From NCBI GenBank assembly GCA_028288725.1, contig JAQGIC010000019.1, forward strand, positions 1 to 64,000: a DNA stretch of 64,000 nt, given 5' to 3'. This DNA comes from Rhodospirillales bacterium (GTDB lineage Bacteria; Pseudomonadota; Alphaproteobacteria; ATCC43930; CGMCC-115725). The notes under the pieces were generated by a model. That model ran no database searches and was not told the DNA's origin. It saw only the letters and a list, made by a program, of their open reading frames with translations. The position numbers and the translations under genes were made by a program. Below, piece by piece: positions 34,265-44,611 of this stretch; the stretch's first letter is position 1, and the number at the start of each line of letters is the position of its first letter.

Positions 34265-35355
34265 TGAAAATTGCATTCTACGGCTCCAGCCTGCTTTCGT
34301 CCTACTGGAACGGCGCTGCCACATATTATCGCGGGTTGTTGGCCGAACTTGCCAGGCACGGTCACCGCATCACCTTCTATGAGCCGGACGCGTTCGACCG
34401 GCAGGCGCATCGCGATATCGAGCCGCCCGACTGGGCGGAGGTCGTGGTCTATCCGGCAACGGAAGCGGCGGCGACCGAGGTTGCGGGCCGTGCCGCCACC
34501 GTCGACGTGGTCGTGAAGGCAAGCGGGGTCGGTATGTTTGACGACCTGCTGCTGGCGCGGACCATGGCGGCGGCCCGGCCGGACGCGATCCGCATCTTCT
34601 GGGACGTCGATGCCGCGGCCACGCTCGACGAGATCAAGATGGACGGGCCGGAGCATCCGCTGCGCCGGGCACTCGGCAGCCTCGATTTCGTGCTGACCTA
34701 CGGCGGCGGCGATCCGGTCGTCGCGGCCTATCGGAGTCTCGGCGCCGCTCGCTGCGTGCCGATCTACAATGCCGTTGATCCGGCCGTGCATTTCCCGGCG
34801 GCACCGGACCCGAGGCTTGCGTCCGACCTGGCGCTGCTGGCCAACCGCCTGCCGGATCGCGAGCGGCGCATCGAGCAGTTCTTCCTCGAACCGGCGGCGA
34901 GTCTGCCGGACCGGCACTTCCTGCTCGGCGGCAACGGCTGGGGCGACAAGAGCGTGCCCGCCAACGTGCGAACGCTCGGCCATGTGCCGACGCGCGACCA
35001 CAATGCCTTCAACTCGAGCGCGCTCGCCGTGCTCAACGTCGCACGCGACAGCATGGCGGCGGTCGGCTTTTCGCCGGCGACCAGGGTATTCGAGGCGGCC
35101 GGGGGTGCCGCCTGCCTGATCACCGACCATTGGGAAGGCATCGAGCTGTTCCTGAAGCCGGATGAAGAGGTGCTGGTCGCGCGCGATGGTCGGGATGTGG
35201 CGGATCATATGCGCAGCCTGACGCCGGAACGCGCCCGGGCGATCGGCGCGGCGGCCCGCCGTCGGGTGCTGTCGGAGCATACCTACGCCCGGCGCGGTGC
35301 CGAGGTCGACGCGCTGCTCCGGGCTGCGGCGCGGACCGCGCGGAGCGTCGCCTGA
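34264..35355 (+). CDS. CgeB-like glycosyltransferase
   Basis: The 363-aa protein begins FYGSSLLSSYWNGAATYYRG and has the CgeB-family motif TRVFEAAGGAACLITDHWEGIELFL near residue 290. An AVLNVARDSM segment and a typical PDEEVLVA follow the fold expected for this family. Start and stop codons overlap those of both adjacent genes by a single base (TGATG). No membrane segment is visible. Confidence 0.82.
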   Translation: MKIAFYGSSLLSSYWNGAATYYRGLLAELARHGHRITFYEPDAFDRQAHRDIEPPDWAEVVVYPATEAAATEVAGRAATVDVVVKASGVGMFDDLLLARTMAAARPDAIRIFWDVDAAATLDEIKMDGPEHPLRRALGSLDFVLTYGGGDPVVAAYRSLGAARCVPIYNAVDPAVHFPAAPDPRLASDLALLANRLPDRERRIEQFFLEPAASLPDRHFLLGGNGWGDKSVPANVRTLGHVPTRDHNAFNSSALAVLNVARDSMAAVGFSPATRVFEAAGGAACLITDHWEGIELFLKPDEEVLVARDGRDVADHMRSLTPERARAIGAAARRRVLSEHTYARRGAEVDALLRAAARTARSVA

Positions 35356-36437
35356 TGGCCAGGCCGCTGTCCCTGGTCGTGCTCGGCCTCAGCCTATCCT
35401 CTTCATGGGGCAACGGCCACGCCACGACCTATCGCGCACTCCTGAAGGCATTCGCCGGCCGCGGCCATCATGTGACCTTCCTCGAGCGCGACGTGCCTTG
35501 GTACGCCGGCAACCGAGACCTGGCGGCGCCGGATTATTGCGCGCTGCACCTCTATGGCGATCTGGGAGAGCTCGAGCGCTGGCGCCGGACGATCGCCGAG
35601 GCGGATTCGGTCATCGTCGGGTCGTTCGTGCCGGACGGTGTCGCGGTCGGCCGCTGGGTGCAGGCGACGGCACGCGGCGTCACCGCTTTCTACGACATCG
35701 ACACGCCGGTGACGCTCGCCAAGCTGGCGGCCGGCGACTACGAGTATCTCTCGCCCGATCTCATTCCCGGCTACGGCCTGTATCTGTCCTTTACCGGCGG
35801 GCCGACCCTCGACCATCTGATGGATCGCTACGGGGCGCCGGTAGCGCGGCCGCTCTACTGCTCGGTCGATGCCGCGGTCTACCGGCCGATCGAGGCGCCG
35901 ATCCGCTGGGACCTGTCCTACCTCGGCACCTACAGTGACGACCGGCAGCCGACGCTCGACCGGTTGCTGCTGGAGGTCGCACGGCGTGCGCCCGACCTGC
36001 GCTTCGCCGTCGGCGGTCCGCAATATCCATCTACGATCGACTGGCCGGCCAACGTCGAGCGGCTGCAGCACGTGCCGCCGGCCGACCATCCCGCCTTCTA
36101 CGGCGCCAGCCGTTTCACGCTCAATGTCACCCGCCATCAGATGATCCTGGCTGGCCATAGCCCGAGCGTCCGCCTGTTCGAGGCCGCCGCCTGCGGCGTT
36201 CCGATCGTGTCGGACATCTGGGACGGCATCGAGACGATCTTTCGGCCCGGGGCCGAGATCATGCTGGCGAGCGAGCCCTCCGATGTCCTCGACCTGCTGC
36301 GCCGGCCGGATCTCGCCGCCCGCATCGGGGCGGCCGGGCGCCGCCGCGTGCTGCAGGTCCATACGGCGGCACACCGCGCGGTCGAGCTTGAGGACCATAT
36401 CCGCGCACTGATGCCGGCACTGGCACCGCCGTCGTAA
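35355..36437 (+). CDS. CgeB-like glycosyltransferase
   Basis: The 360-aa protein starts VLGLSLSSSWGNGHAT and contains SVRLFEAAACGVPIVSDIWDG, almost the same as the protein encoded at 23593-24672. The two are paralogues placed at opposite ends of the cassette and may share donor type. It is the last of the overlapping rightward genes; a hairpin with an AT-rich tail follows six bases after the stop. Confidence 0.82.
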   Translation: MARPLSLVVLGLSLSSSWGNGHATTYRALLKAFAGRGHHVTFLERDVPWYAGNRDLAAPDYCALHLYGDLGELERWRRTIAEADSVIVGSFVPDGVAVGRWVQATARGVTAFYDIDTPVTLAKLAAGDYEYLSPDLIPGYGLYLSFTGGPTLDHLMDRYGAPVARPLYCSVDAAVYRPIEAPIRWDLSYLGTYSDDRQPTLDRLLLEVARRAPDLRFAVGGPQYPSTIDWPANVERLQHVPPADHPAFYGASRFTLNVTRHQMILAGHSPSVRLFEAAACGVPIVSDIWDGIETIFRPGAEIMLASEPSDVLDLLRRPDLAARIGAAGRRRVLQVHTAAHRAVELEDHIRALMPALAPPS

Positions 36438-36442
36438 CCGTC

Positions 36443-36458
36443 CGGGCAAGACTGCCCG
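36443..36458 (+). terminator. Possible terminator hairpin
   Basis: CGGGCA and TGCCCG pair around a four-base loop (AGAC), followed by ATTTAT. It stands directly after the last glycosyltransferase of the rightward arm and before the APC permease. The stem is short and the tail is not a pure T run, so efficiency may be low. Confidence 0.5.
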
Positions 36459-36475
36459 ATTTATCCGACGAGGCC

Positions 36476-38398
36476 ATGGTGAGTCTGCTCGACATCCTGC
36501 TCGGCCGCCGTCTGGCCAATCGCGAATACGAGACGCGGAAGCTCGGTGTCCTCGAAGGCGTGCCCGCCATGGGGCTCGATGGCCTCGGCTCATCGGCCTA
36601 CGGACCCGAGGCGGCCTTGACGGTACTGATGCCGCTCGGTGCGGGCAGCCTCGATTATATCGGCTGGGTCATGGCGCCCATCCTGGTCCTGCTCGCGATC
36701 CTGTTCGCTTCGTACTGGCAGACGATCCGGGCCTATCCGAGCAACGGCGGGGCTTATGTCGTGGCCAAGGAAAATATGGGCCGGGACGCCGGGCTGCTGG
36801 CGGCCGGGGCACTCATGATCGACTACGTCCTGAACGTCGCCGTCGGCATTTCCGCCGGTGTCGCAGCACTGGTCTCGCTGCTGCCGGGCCTGCACCCCTA
36901 TATCCTGCCCTTGTGCCTGGGCATCCTGGCGCTGCTCACGCTCTTGAACCTGCGCGGCACGATCGAGGCCGGATGGTTCCTGGCATTGCCGACCTATGGC
37001 TTCATCGCGTGCTTCGCCATTGTCCTGGCCTTGGGGGTTTACCGGGCGATGTTGTCCGGCGGCAATCCCGCCGCGATCGTACCGCCGGCGGCGCTGCCCC
37101 AGGCCGGTGTGGCCTTCGGCCTATGGCTGGTCCTGCGTGCCTTCGCCGCCGGCTGCACTGCCATGACCGGTGTGGAGGCGGTCAGCAATAGTATGAGTGC
37201 CTTTCGGGACCCGCCGGTGGTCCATGGTCATCGCACGCTTGCCGCTATCGTCGCGATCCTGGCCGTGCTGCTGGCGGGCATCGCCTATCTGACGGCTGTC
37301 TATCGCATCGGCGCCCTGGACCAGACGCAGGACGGCTATCGAAGTGTCCTGGCGCAGTTGTTCGGCGCGGTTCTGGGGCAGGGTGTCTGGTACCAGCTTT
37401 CGCTCGGCTGCGTCATATGCGTGCTCGTCTTCTCGGCCAACACCAGTTTCGTCGGTTTTCCGCGTCTCTGCCGCATGGTGGCCGAGGACGGCTTTCTGCC
37501 GAAGCCGTTCGCCATGGCCGGTCGACGCCTGGTGTTCTCGGTCGGCATCCTCTATCTGGCGGGTGCTGCCGGGCTGCTGCTCCTGGTCTTCAGCGGCATC
37601 ACCGACCGGCTCATCCCGCTCTTCGCCATCGGCGCCTTTCTGACCTTTACCCTGTCCCAGACCGGAATGGTCATGCACTGGCGGCGCACCGAGGGCGCGC
37701 GGCTGAATTTCTGGATCAACACGATCGGCGCCGCGGCCACGGGCGCCGCATTGCTGGTGATCGTCGTCGCGAAGTTCGGCGAAGGCGCCTGGATCACGAT
37801 CCTGATCATTCCCTGCGTGATCGCGCTGCTGAAGAGCATTCAGCACTATTACCGAGAACTCCAGGCGCAGCTCCGGCCGCCCGAACCGTTGAAGATCGAG
37901 CGTAGCGAGCCACCCGTGGTGCTGGTGGCGACGGAGGATTGGAATCGGCTGACCGAACAGGCGCTGCGTCTGGCGCTGGCATTGTCGCCGGACGTGATCG
38001 CGATCCATCTCAGCCATCTTTCCGGGCCCGAGGCCGTCGAGCATGATGACGGCTTGCGCCGACGCTGGGCGGACGAGGTGGAGGCGCCAACCGCTGCGGC
38101 AGGTCTCGTGCCGCCGCGGCTGCTGTTGCTTCCCGCGCAATATCGCGCGATGCATGAACCGGTGCTCAAGCTCGTCCAGGAACTGCAGCCGCGGTTCGAA
38201 GGACGGCGTATCGCCGTGCTGATCCCTGAGATCGTGAAGCAGCGCTGGTATCAGCACTTCCTCCATGCGCGCCGCGCCCGGCATTTGCGCGCCCAGTTGC
38301 TGAGACACGGCGGCACCCGTCTGACGGTGATCAGCGTGCCGTGGTATCTCGATGCGGTTCAAACCGGGCTTGAAGATCCCGCGCCGCCCGCCCGATGA
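36476..38398 (+). CDS. APC family permease
   Basis: The 640-aa inner-membrane protein has about twelve hydrophobic segments, with the APC-superfamily first helix GLDGLGSSAYGPEAAL and a following GGAYVVAKENMG loop. After the last helix (about 450) comes a ~170-residue cytoplasmic domain with a universal-stress-like VVLVATEDWNRLTEQALRLALAL start. It probably transports amino acids or polyamines; the soluble domain may regulate it. It shares the direction of the glycan arm but is separated by a hairpin. Its 3' end overlaps the convergent next gene by 68 bases. Confidence 0.85.
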   Translation: MVSLLDILLGRRLANREYETRKLGVLEGVPAMGLDGLGSSAYGPEAALTVLMPLGAGSLDYIGWVMAPILVLLAILFASYWQTIRAYPSNGGAYVVAKENMGRDAGLLAAGALMIDYVLNVAVGISAGVAALVSLLPGLHPYILPLCLGILALLTLLNLRGTIEAGWFLALPTYGFIACFAIVLALGVYRAMLSGGNPAAIVPPAALPQAGVAFGLWLVLRAFAAGCTAMTGVEAVSNSMSAFRDPPVVHGHRTLAAIVAILAVLLAGIAYLTAVYRIGALDQTQDGYRSVLAQLFGAVLGQGVWYQLSLGCVICVLVFSANTSFVGFPRLCRMVAEDGFLPKPFAMAGRRLVFSVGILYLAGAAGLLLLVFSGITDRLIPLFAIGAFLTFTLSQTGMVMHWRRTEGARLNFWINTIGAAATGAALLVIVVAKFGEGAWITILIIPCVIALLKSIQHYYRELQAQLRPPEPLKIERSEPPVVLVATEDWNRLTEQALRLALALSPDVIAIHLSHLSGPEAVEHDDGLRRRWADEVEAPTAAAGLVPPRLLLLPAQYRAMHEPVLKLVQELQPRFEGRRIAVLIPEIVKQRWYQHFLHARRARHLRAQLLRHGGTRLTVISVPWYLDAVQTGLEDPAPPAR

Positions 38399-39227
38399 CG
38401 CCGGCCCAGTCGCCCGGCCGCGACTGCCGGTAAAGGCGCGTGGCCGGATACCAGGCAGATGCCCCTTCGGCAGCGCCCCAACGCCAGTCGGCATCGTGTT
38501 TCAGGAGCAGCCAGGTCGGGCGGTTCAAGGCTCCAGCGAGATGAGCGATCATGGTGTCGACCGTGACGATCAGATCCAGCCCCGCCACGAGCCTTGCCGT
38601 TTGGGCGAGGCTCGATGGCGAGCCCATCGGGTTCCGGACCGGGAGCGATGTCGGTGACGGCTGCAGCGCCAATGTCGGCGCCGAGAGCAGCGGCCCGACA
38701 GCACCTTCCGGGATGGAACGCTCGATGTCCCAATCTCCGGCTTTCCAACACAACCCTATCGTTCCGGGCAGGGTTGCGATGTCGGGCGTTTGAAGATAGG
38801 GCGGCGGAACCGCCGTCGGGGCCGTCTCCAGCGCGAAGGCGAGCTCCATGATCTCGATATCGCATTCGGACGGCGGGAGCGGACGGGCCGGGTCGAACGG
38901 CACGATCCGGTCGACTGCGGGAATCGAGGCGATCAGCGATACGAGCGGCGGCTGAACCTCGACCGTAACGGACCCGGCATGGGCGCCAAGATTCGGCAGA
39001 TAGCGGGCATATTGCAGCGTATCGCCCAAGCCGTGATAGCAGCGGACCAGGACATGACGCCCCCGGAACGGCCGCCCGTCCCACACCCACCGGCAGTGGT
39101 ACGGCAACCGCGGATCGTCGCGACTGGTCGGATTGCGCGCTGCCAGCACCTGCCGATCGATCTGCCAGGCTGCGTCGTAGTCGCCCCGGCGCATGGCGAT
39201 CATCCAAGCCGCACCGAGATCGACCAT
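38331..39227 (-). CDS. GT9-like (heptosyltransferase-type) protein
   Basis: The 298-aa protein has VLVRCYHGLGDTLQYARYLPNL near residue 55 and the C-terminal GLDLIVTVDTMIAHLAGALNRPTWLLLK, both typical of TPR-associated GT9-like glycosyltransferases. The middle is shorter than in canonical heptosyltransferases. I use the ATG preceded by GGAGAGAGG; an upstream TTG is less likely. It is convergent with and overlaps the APC gene by 68 bases. Whether it belongs to the glycan cassette is uncertain because it runs in the opposite direction. Confidence 0.75.
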   Translation of the reverse strand: MVDLGAAWMIAMRRGDYDAAWQIDRQVLAARNPTSRDDPRLPYHCRWVWDGRPFRGRHVLVRCYHGLGDTLQYARYLPNLGAHAGSVTVEVQPPLVSLIASIPAVDRIVPFDPARPLPPSECDIEIMELAFALETAPTAVPPPYLQTPDIATLPGTIGLCWKAGDWDIERSIPEGAVGPLLSAPTLALQPSPTSLPVRNPMGSPSSLAQTARLVAGLDLIVTVDTMIAHLAGALNRPTWLLLKHDADWRWGAAEGASAWYPATRLYRQSRPGDWAGVIGRAARDLQARFEPHRDTTAR

Positions 39228-39381
39228 TGTGCCCTCTCTCCCCAAATGACGGCATCGCCTTGACTCAAGCCCTTCAATGTCGCCCCCGGAGAGCCGCCAT
39301 CTTGCACCGCGCCGGGCCGTAGTTAAGCTAAGGGGGCGTCTTGCTTCGCCGTGCCGGCGTGTTGGCGGGTCGTTGAAAAGA

Positions 39382-39421
39382 ATCGCCCCGCCGCAAGCTC
39401 TCAGCGATGGGCTGGGGCGAT
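39382..39421 (-). terminator. Rho-independent terminator
   Basis: On the minus strand ATCGCCCC pairs with GGGGCGAT across a 24-base loop and is followed by TTCTTTTC. It begins 12 bases after the stop of the small secreted-protein gene and is well placed to end its transcript. The loop is long, so an inner fold probably forms too. Confidence 0.6.
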
Positions 39422-39433
39422 CGGTATCAGGTG

Positions 39434-39760
39434 CTATTGCTGCTTGGTTGGTTGTTGCACGTTGCCGTTCGTCGTTCCGACAGAGCCGGTTTCGGGCCGG
39501 TTCGTCGGCCGGCCCTCGGCGTCCGCCGTACCGGACGGCGAGTTGGTCGGACCCGTGGCGCCACCTAGCGGCCGGCTTATGGCCATGCTGTCGCTCGTTT
39601 TGCCTGGTACGCCGTTTGGCTGTGTGACGGTGGATTCACCCGTGACGCCCTGACTTTTCTGGGCCGGCGCGAGCTGGTTCGGCGTGGTCTGCGCGTGGAC
39701 CGCCCCAACACCGCTGAAGACGGCGACGGCAACCGCGGCTGCCAGAATTTGGCTTCGCAT
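39434..39760 (-). CDS. Small secreted Pro/Thr/Gly-rich protein
   Basis: A 108-aa protein with a clear signal peptide (ILAAAVAVAVFSGVGAVHAQ) and a likely cleavage after VHA. The mature part is rich in Thr, Pro, Gly, Asn and Gln, without Cys, and probably disordered in the periplasm. I recognise no family. GGAGG precedes the ATG closely; an ATG five codons earlier is less well placed. It has its own promoter-like element and terminator, so it is a single-gene unit. Confidence 0.7.
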   Translation of the reverse strand: MRSQILAAAVAVAVFSGVGAVHAQTTPNQLAPAQKSQGVTGESTVTQPNGVPGKTSDSMAISRPLGGATGPTNSPSGTADAEGRPTNRPETGSVGTTNGNVQQPTKQQ

Positions 39761-39793
39761 TGTCTGATCCTCCATCTGTCCTGGTGCCTGCTC

Positions 39794-39818
39794 AACAGGT
39801 TGGAATGAAGCGGGTTCC
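39794..39818 (-). promoter_or_regulatory. Candidate EcfG-type stress promoter
   Basis: On the minus strand it reads GGAAC, 16 bases, TGTT. It ends 33 bases before the ATG of the small secreted protein. The same core sequence and spacing occurs before the 74-aa membrane-protein gene at 8579-8803, which makes chance somewhat less likely. Confidence 0.45.
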
Positions 39819-39889
39819 TCATCTTATCTGGAGGGAATGCTGGCCACGGATTGAACGCGCGCCACTTCATCTTCGATCGAGAAATCGGT

Positions 39890-40010
39890 GCAACGGCCGG
39901 CCCGGTGCCGGGTTGGAGCGACAGGGTAGCCACACCCGGAGGCACCGATGATCCACGACAAACCACCAGCATCTCAAGCCGGCCTCCGAAAGGAAGCCGG
40001 GCTTTTGCTT
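39890..40010 (+). ncRNA. Candidate structured small RNA
   Basis: CGGTGCC (39903-39909) pairs exactly with GGCACCG (39941-39947), extended inward by GGGT/ACCC (39910-39913 with 39934-39937) across a three-base bulge, giving an 11-pair stem. About 30 bases later a second hairpin, CCGGCcTCC-gaaa-GGAaGCCGG (39980-40001), is followed by GCTTTTGCTT, a good Rho-independent terminator. No convincing reading frame covers the region. The next plus-strand gene starts about 290 bases later, so this is more likely a free small RNA than a leader. The 5' end is a guess. Confidence 0.45.
39980..40010 (+). terminator. Rho-independent terminator
   Basis: A nine-pair hairpin with one mismatch and a GAAA tetraloop, then GCTTTTGCTT. 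It closes the candidate small RNA. No plus-strand protein gene lies upstream that it could serve. Confidence 0.65.
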
Positions 40011-40297
40011 GTCCGCAGCAAAGCCCAGCAAAGCCGCCAAGTCGCCGCGCAGACGTGACCTGACCCCGTAATTTCCTCGAGCCTGCGTGAGGGTCAGCCC
40101 CACTTGTGAACCTGCCCCAACCTTGGACCGCGTCTGGCTGGCAAATCGGCTTCATTCGGACGGCAGGCTGGGCCGAGGTTGTTGACGATGTGCTGCTGGC
40201 TCCATGCGGCCAGTACCGGTTAAGGTGTCAATGCTGCGGCCTGATCTCAAGCATCTTGCACGACTGAGGGGAAACTGCCGAAAGGAAGCGTGTCGCT

Positions 40298-41308
40298 ATG
40301 GAACTCGACCCCCGTTCGCTCGGTCGCACCGGGCTGAAGTTGACGCCGCTCGGCTTCGGCGGCACCGGCCTCGGCAATTTCTATCGCCCGGTCGCCGAGG
40401 CGGAGGCCGGCGCTACGGTGGCGGCCGCATTCGCGGGCGGTATCCGCTATTTCGACACGGCACCGCTCTATGGACATGGGCTGAGCGAGCACCGGCTGGG
40501 CGGCGCCCTGCGCGCGGCGGGCGCGGTGCCGATCGTGCTCTCGACCAAGGTCGGCTGGCGGCTCTCGCCGGCCAGGGGCGCCGATCCGGAGGCCGGCCAT
40601 TTCATCGACGTGCCGCCGTTCCGTCGCACGCTCGACTATTCCTACGATGGCGTGCTCCGCTCGTTCGAGGATAGCCTGCAGCGGCTCGGCCGGGATCGGG
40701 TCGATATCCTGCTGCTGCATGATTGCGACCGGCGCAATCAGGGCGACCAGTATCCCGCGCGCTTCGCCGAAGCCATGAAGGGCGCCTATCCGGCGCTCGA
40801 ACGTCTGCGCGCCGAGGGCGCCGTCGGGGCGATCGGCTGCGGGCTCAACGAGTGGCAGGCCTGCGAGGATTTCGCCCGCGCCGGCGATTTCGACTGTTTC
40901 CTGCTGGCCGGCCGCTACACGCTCCTGGACCAGGCCTCGCTCGACAGCTTCCTGCCGCTCTGCATCGAGCGCGGCATCGGCATCATCCTGGGCGGCCCGT
41001 ACAATTCCGGCATCCTCGCGACCGGGGCGGTCGCCGGTGCGTTTTACGACTATGCGCCCGCCGGAAGCGATATCCTCGCTCGCGCCCGGCGGATCGAGGT
41101 GCTGTGCCGGGCGCACGACGTCCCGCTCAAGGCGGCGGCGCTGCAATTCCCGCTGCTCCATCCGGCTGTGGCGAGCGTCATTCCCGGCGTGCGCAGCCCG
41201 GCGGAGGTCGAGGAAAATCTGCGCTTGATGCGCCAAGCGATCCCCTCGGCCTTCTGGCGGGCGCTCCGCGAGCAGGGGCTGCTGCGACCGGACGCGCCGA
41301 TCGCGTGA
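40298..41308 (+). CDS. Aldo/keto reductase, aldose dehydrogenase-like
   Basis: The 336-aa protein is an AKR with DTAPLYGHGLSEHRLG (Asp and Tyr of the catalytic tetrad), the Lys of STKVGWRLSP and the LLHDCDR His region. It resembles D-threo-aldose 1-dehydrogenase (L-fucose dehydrogenase), which oxidises a free sugar to its lactone. The next gene, a lactonase-like amidohydrolase, overlaps by four bases (GTGA), supporting a two-step sugar oxidation. Neighbouring ABC import genes point the same way. Confidence 0.87.
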   Translation: MELDPRSLGRTGLKLTPLGFGGTGLGNFYRPVAEAEAGATVAAAFAGGIRYFDTAPLYGHGLSEHRLGGALRAAGAVPIVLSTKVGWRLSPARGADPEAGHFIDVPPFRRTLDYSYDGVLRSFEDSLQRLGRDRVDILLLHDCDRRNQGDQYPARFAEAMKGAYPALERLRAEGAVGAIGCGLNEWQACEDFARAGDFDCFLLAGRYTLLDQASLDSFLPLCIERGIGIILGGPYNSGILATGAVAGAFYDYAPAGSDILARARRIEVLCRAHDVPLKAAALQFPLLHPAVASVIPGVRSPAEVEENLRLMRQAIPSAFWRALREQGLLRPDAPIA

Positions 41309-42141
41309 GGCCGCCCGCGCGCATCGATGCCCACCTCCATTTCTGGCAGCTCGATCGCGGCGACTATGGCTGGCTGACCCCGGCGCTGACGCCGATCTAC
41401 CGCGACTTTCTACCGGCCGACGCCCAGCCCTGGCTCGATGGCGCCGGCATCGACGGCGTGGTTGCGGTGCAGGCGGCGCCGACCATCGCCGAGACGCGCT
41501 TCCTGCTCGATCTGGCAAAACGGGAGCCGCGGATCCGGGGCGTGGTCGGCTGGGTCGACATGGCGGCACCCGATGCGGCCGAGCGTATCGCCGAACTTGC
41601 CGCCGACCCCCGGCTCAAAGGTATCCGGCCGATGCTGCAGGACCTGCCGGCGGACGATTGGATACTGGATCCGGCGCTCGGCCCCGCTTTCGCAGCGCTG
41701 GTCCGGCACGGGCTGCGCTTCGATGCGCTGGTCAAGCAGCACCACTTGCCGCATCTCCTGACCCTGATCGAGCGGCATCCCGATCTGGCCGTGGTCGTCG
41801 ACCATGGTGCCAAACCCGACATCGCCGCGGGTGCGCCCGCGTCCTGGCGCGCGGCGCTTGCGCCGATCGCGGCGGCGACGCACGTCCATTGCAAGCTCTC
41901 CGGCCTGCTGACCGAGGCGGCGCCCGGTGCCGGCGCGGATGCAATCCAGCCCTATGCCGAGGTGCTGTTCGAGCTGTTCGGTGCCGACCGGCTGATGTTC
42001 GGCAGCGACTGGCCGGTGGTGACGCTGCGCCGTTCCTATGCGGAATGGCATTGCATGGCCGAGAGCCTCGCGGAAGGGCTCGGCGAGCCCGAACGGGCGG
42101 CACTGTTCGGCGGCACGGCCGCGCGTTTCTACGGGCTTTAG
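41305..42141 (+). CDS. Amidohydrolase, fuconolactonase-like (COG3618)
   Basis: The 278-aa TIM-barrel protein has IDAHLHFWQ at the N-terminus, VVDHGAKP in the middle and LMFGSDWPV near the C-terminus, typical of L-fucono-1,5-lactonase and related metal-dependent lactonases. A GTG start overlaps the upstream stop. It would open the lactone made by the aldose dehydrogenase, giving an aldonate. The dehydratase needed next is not in the window. It ends convergent with, and four bases into, the ABC permease gene. Confidence 0.85.
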   Translation: MRPPARIDAHLHFWQLDRGDYGWLTPALTPIYRDFLPADAQPWLDGAGIDGVVAVQAAPTIAETRFLLDLAKREPRIRGVVGWVDMAAPDAAERIAELAADPRLKGIRPMLQDLPADDWILDPALGPAFAALVRHGLRFDALVKQHHLPHLLTLIERHPDLAVVVDHGAKPDIAAGAPASWRAALAPIAAATHVHCKLSGLLTEAAPGAGADAIQPYAEVLFELFGADRLMFGSDWPVVTLRRSYAEWHCMAESLAEGLGEPERAALFGGTAARFYGL

Positions 42142-43113
42142 CGCTTCGGCCGGCGCAGCTGGTCCAGATAGACGATGGCGACGATCAGGCCGCCGGTGAC
42201 GATCCGCTGCCAGAACGGATTGATGTTCAGAAGATTGGCGCCGTTGTTGATGGTGGTGAGCAGCATGGCGCCGAGCAGCGGGCCCGGCACGCTGCCGACC
42301 GCGCCGAACAGGCTGGCGCCGCCGATGACGGAGGAGGCGATCGCCTGCAGTTCCCAGCCGTCGCCGGTCGTGGCCACGCCGATGCCGATGCGCGCCGTCG
42401 TGAGGATGCCGGCCAGCGCCGACAGCGTCGCCGACAGAATGTAAGCGAGATAGAGCACGCGGGTGACCCTGATCCCGCTTAGGCGCGCCGCCTCGCGGTT
42501 GGAACCGACGGCATAGAGATGGCGGCCCCAGCGCGAATGATGCAGCAGCAGATGGCACGGTACGGCAACCGCGATCACCGCCAGGAACAGGTTGGGAATG
42601 CCGAAGCTGCTGTCGCGGGCGAGGGCGCTGAATTCCGCCGGCAGTCCGGCGATGGTCTGGCCGTTCGTCATCAGAAGCCCGATGCCGCGCAACGCCGTCA
42701 GCGAAGCCAGCGTCATGATGAAGGGTGGCAGACCCATGCGCACGATGCCGAAGGCGTGCACCCAGCCGACCGCGACGCCGAAGCCCAATGTCGCCAAAAT
42801 CGCGAGCGGCACCGGCACTCCCGACTTCATCAGCAGCGCCACGACCGTGCCGGCGACGCCGACCACGGCGCCGGCGGAGAGGTCGATGCCGGCGGTAATG
42901 ATGACGAAGGTCTGGCCGACCGCCATGATCGCCCAGATCGAACCCTGGCGCAGCAGGTTGGTGAAATTGCCGAACGTCGCGAAACTGTCGGTGCCCAGCG
43001 ACAGGCCGGCCCACATCAGGCCCAGCAACCCGAGCAGCGTGAGGTTCAGCAGGAAGGCGAAGCGCAGCCGCCTCCGCGCGGCAACGGCTGGGGCGCCGAC
43101 GGCGACGAGGGGC

Positions 43114-43121
<8 letters not shown>
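42138..43121 (-). CDS. Sugar ABC transporter permease (RbsC type)
   Basis: The 327-aa inner-membrane protein has about eight to ten helices and the family's GIDLSAGAVVGVAG and VIGGASLFGAVGS motifs. It forms the channel of a ribose/xylose-type importer with the ATPase and binding protein encoded just upstream. The start overlaps the ATPase gene's stop by eight bases. One permease gene is enough here if it forms a homodimer, as in RbsC. Confidence 0.88.
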
Positions 43122-44601
<1,480 letters not shown>

Positions 44602-44611
44602 GCCGAGCGCC

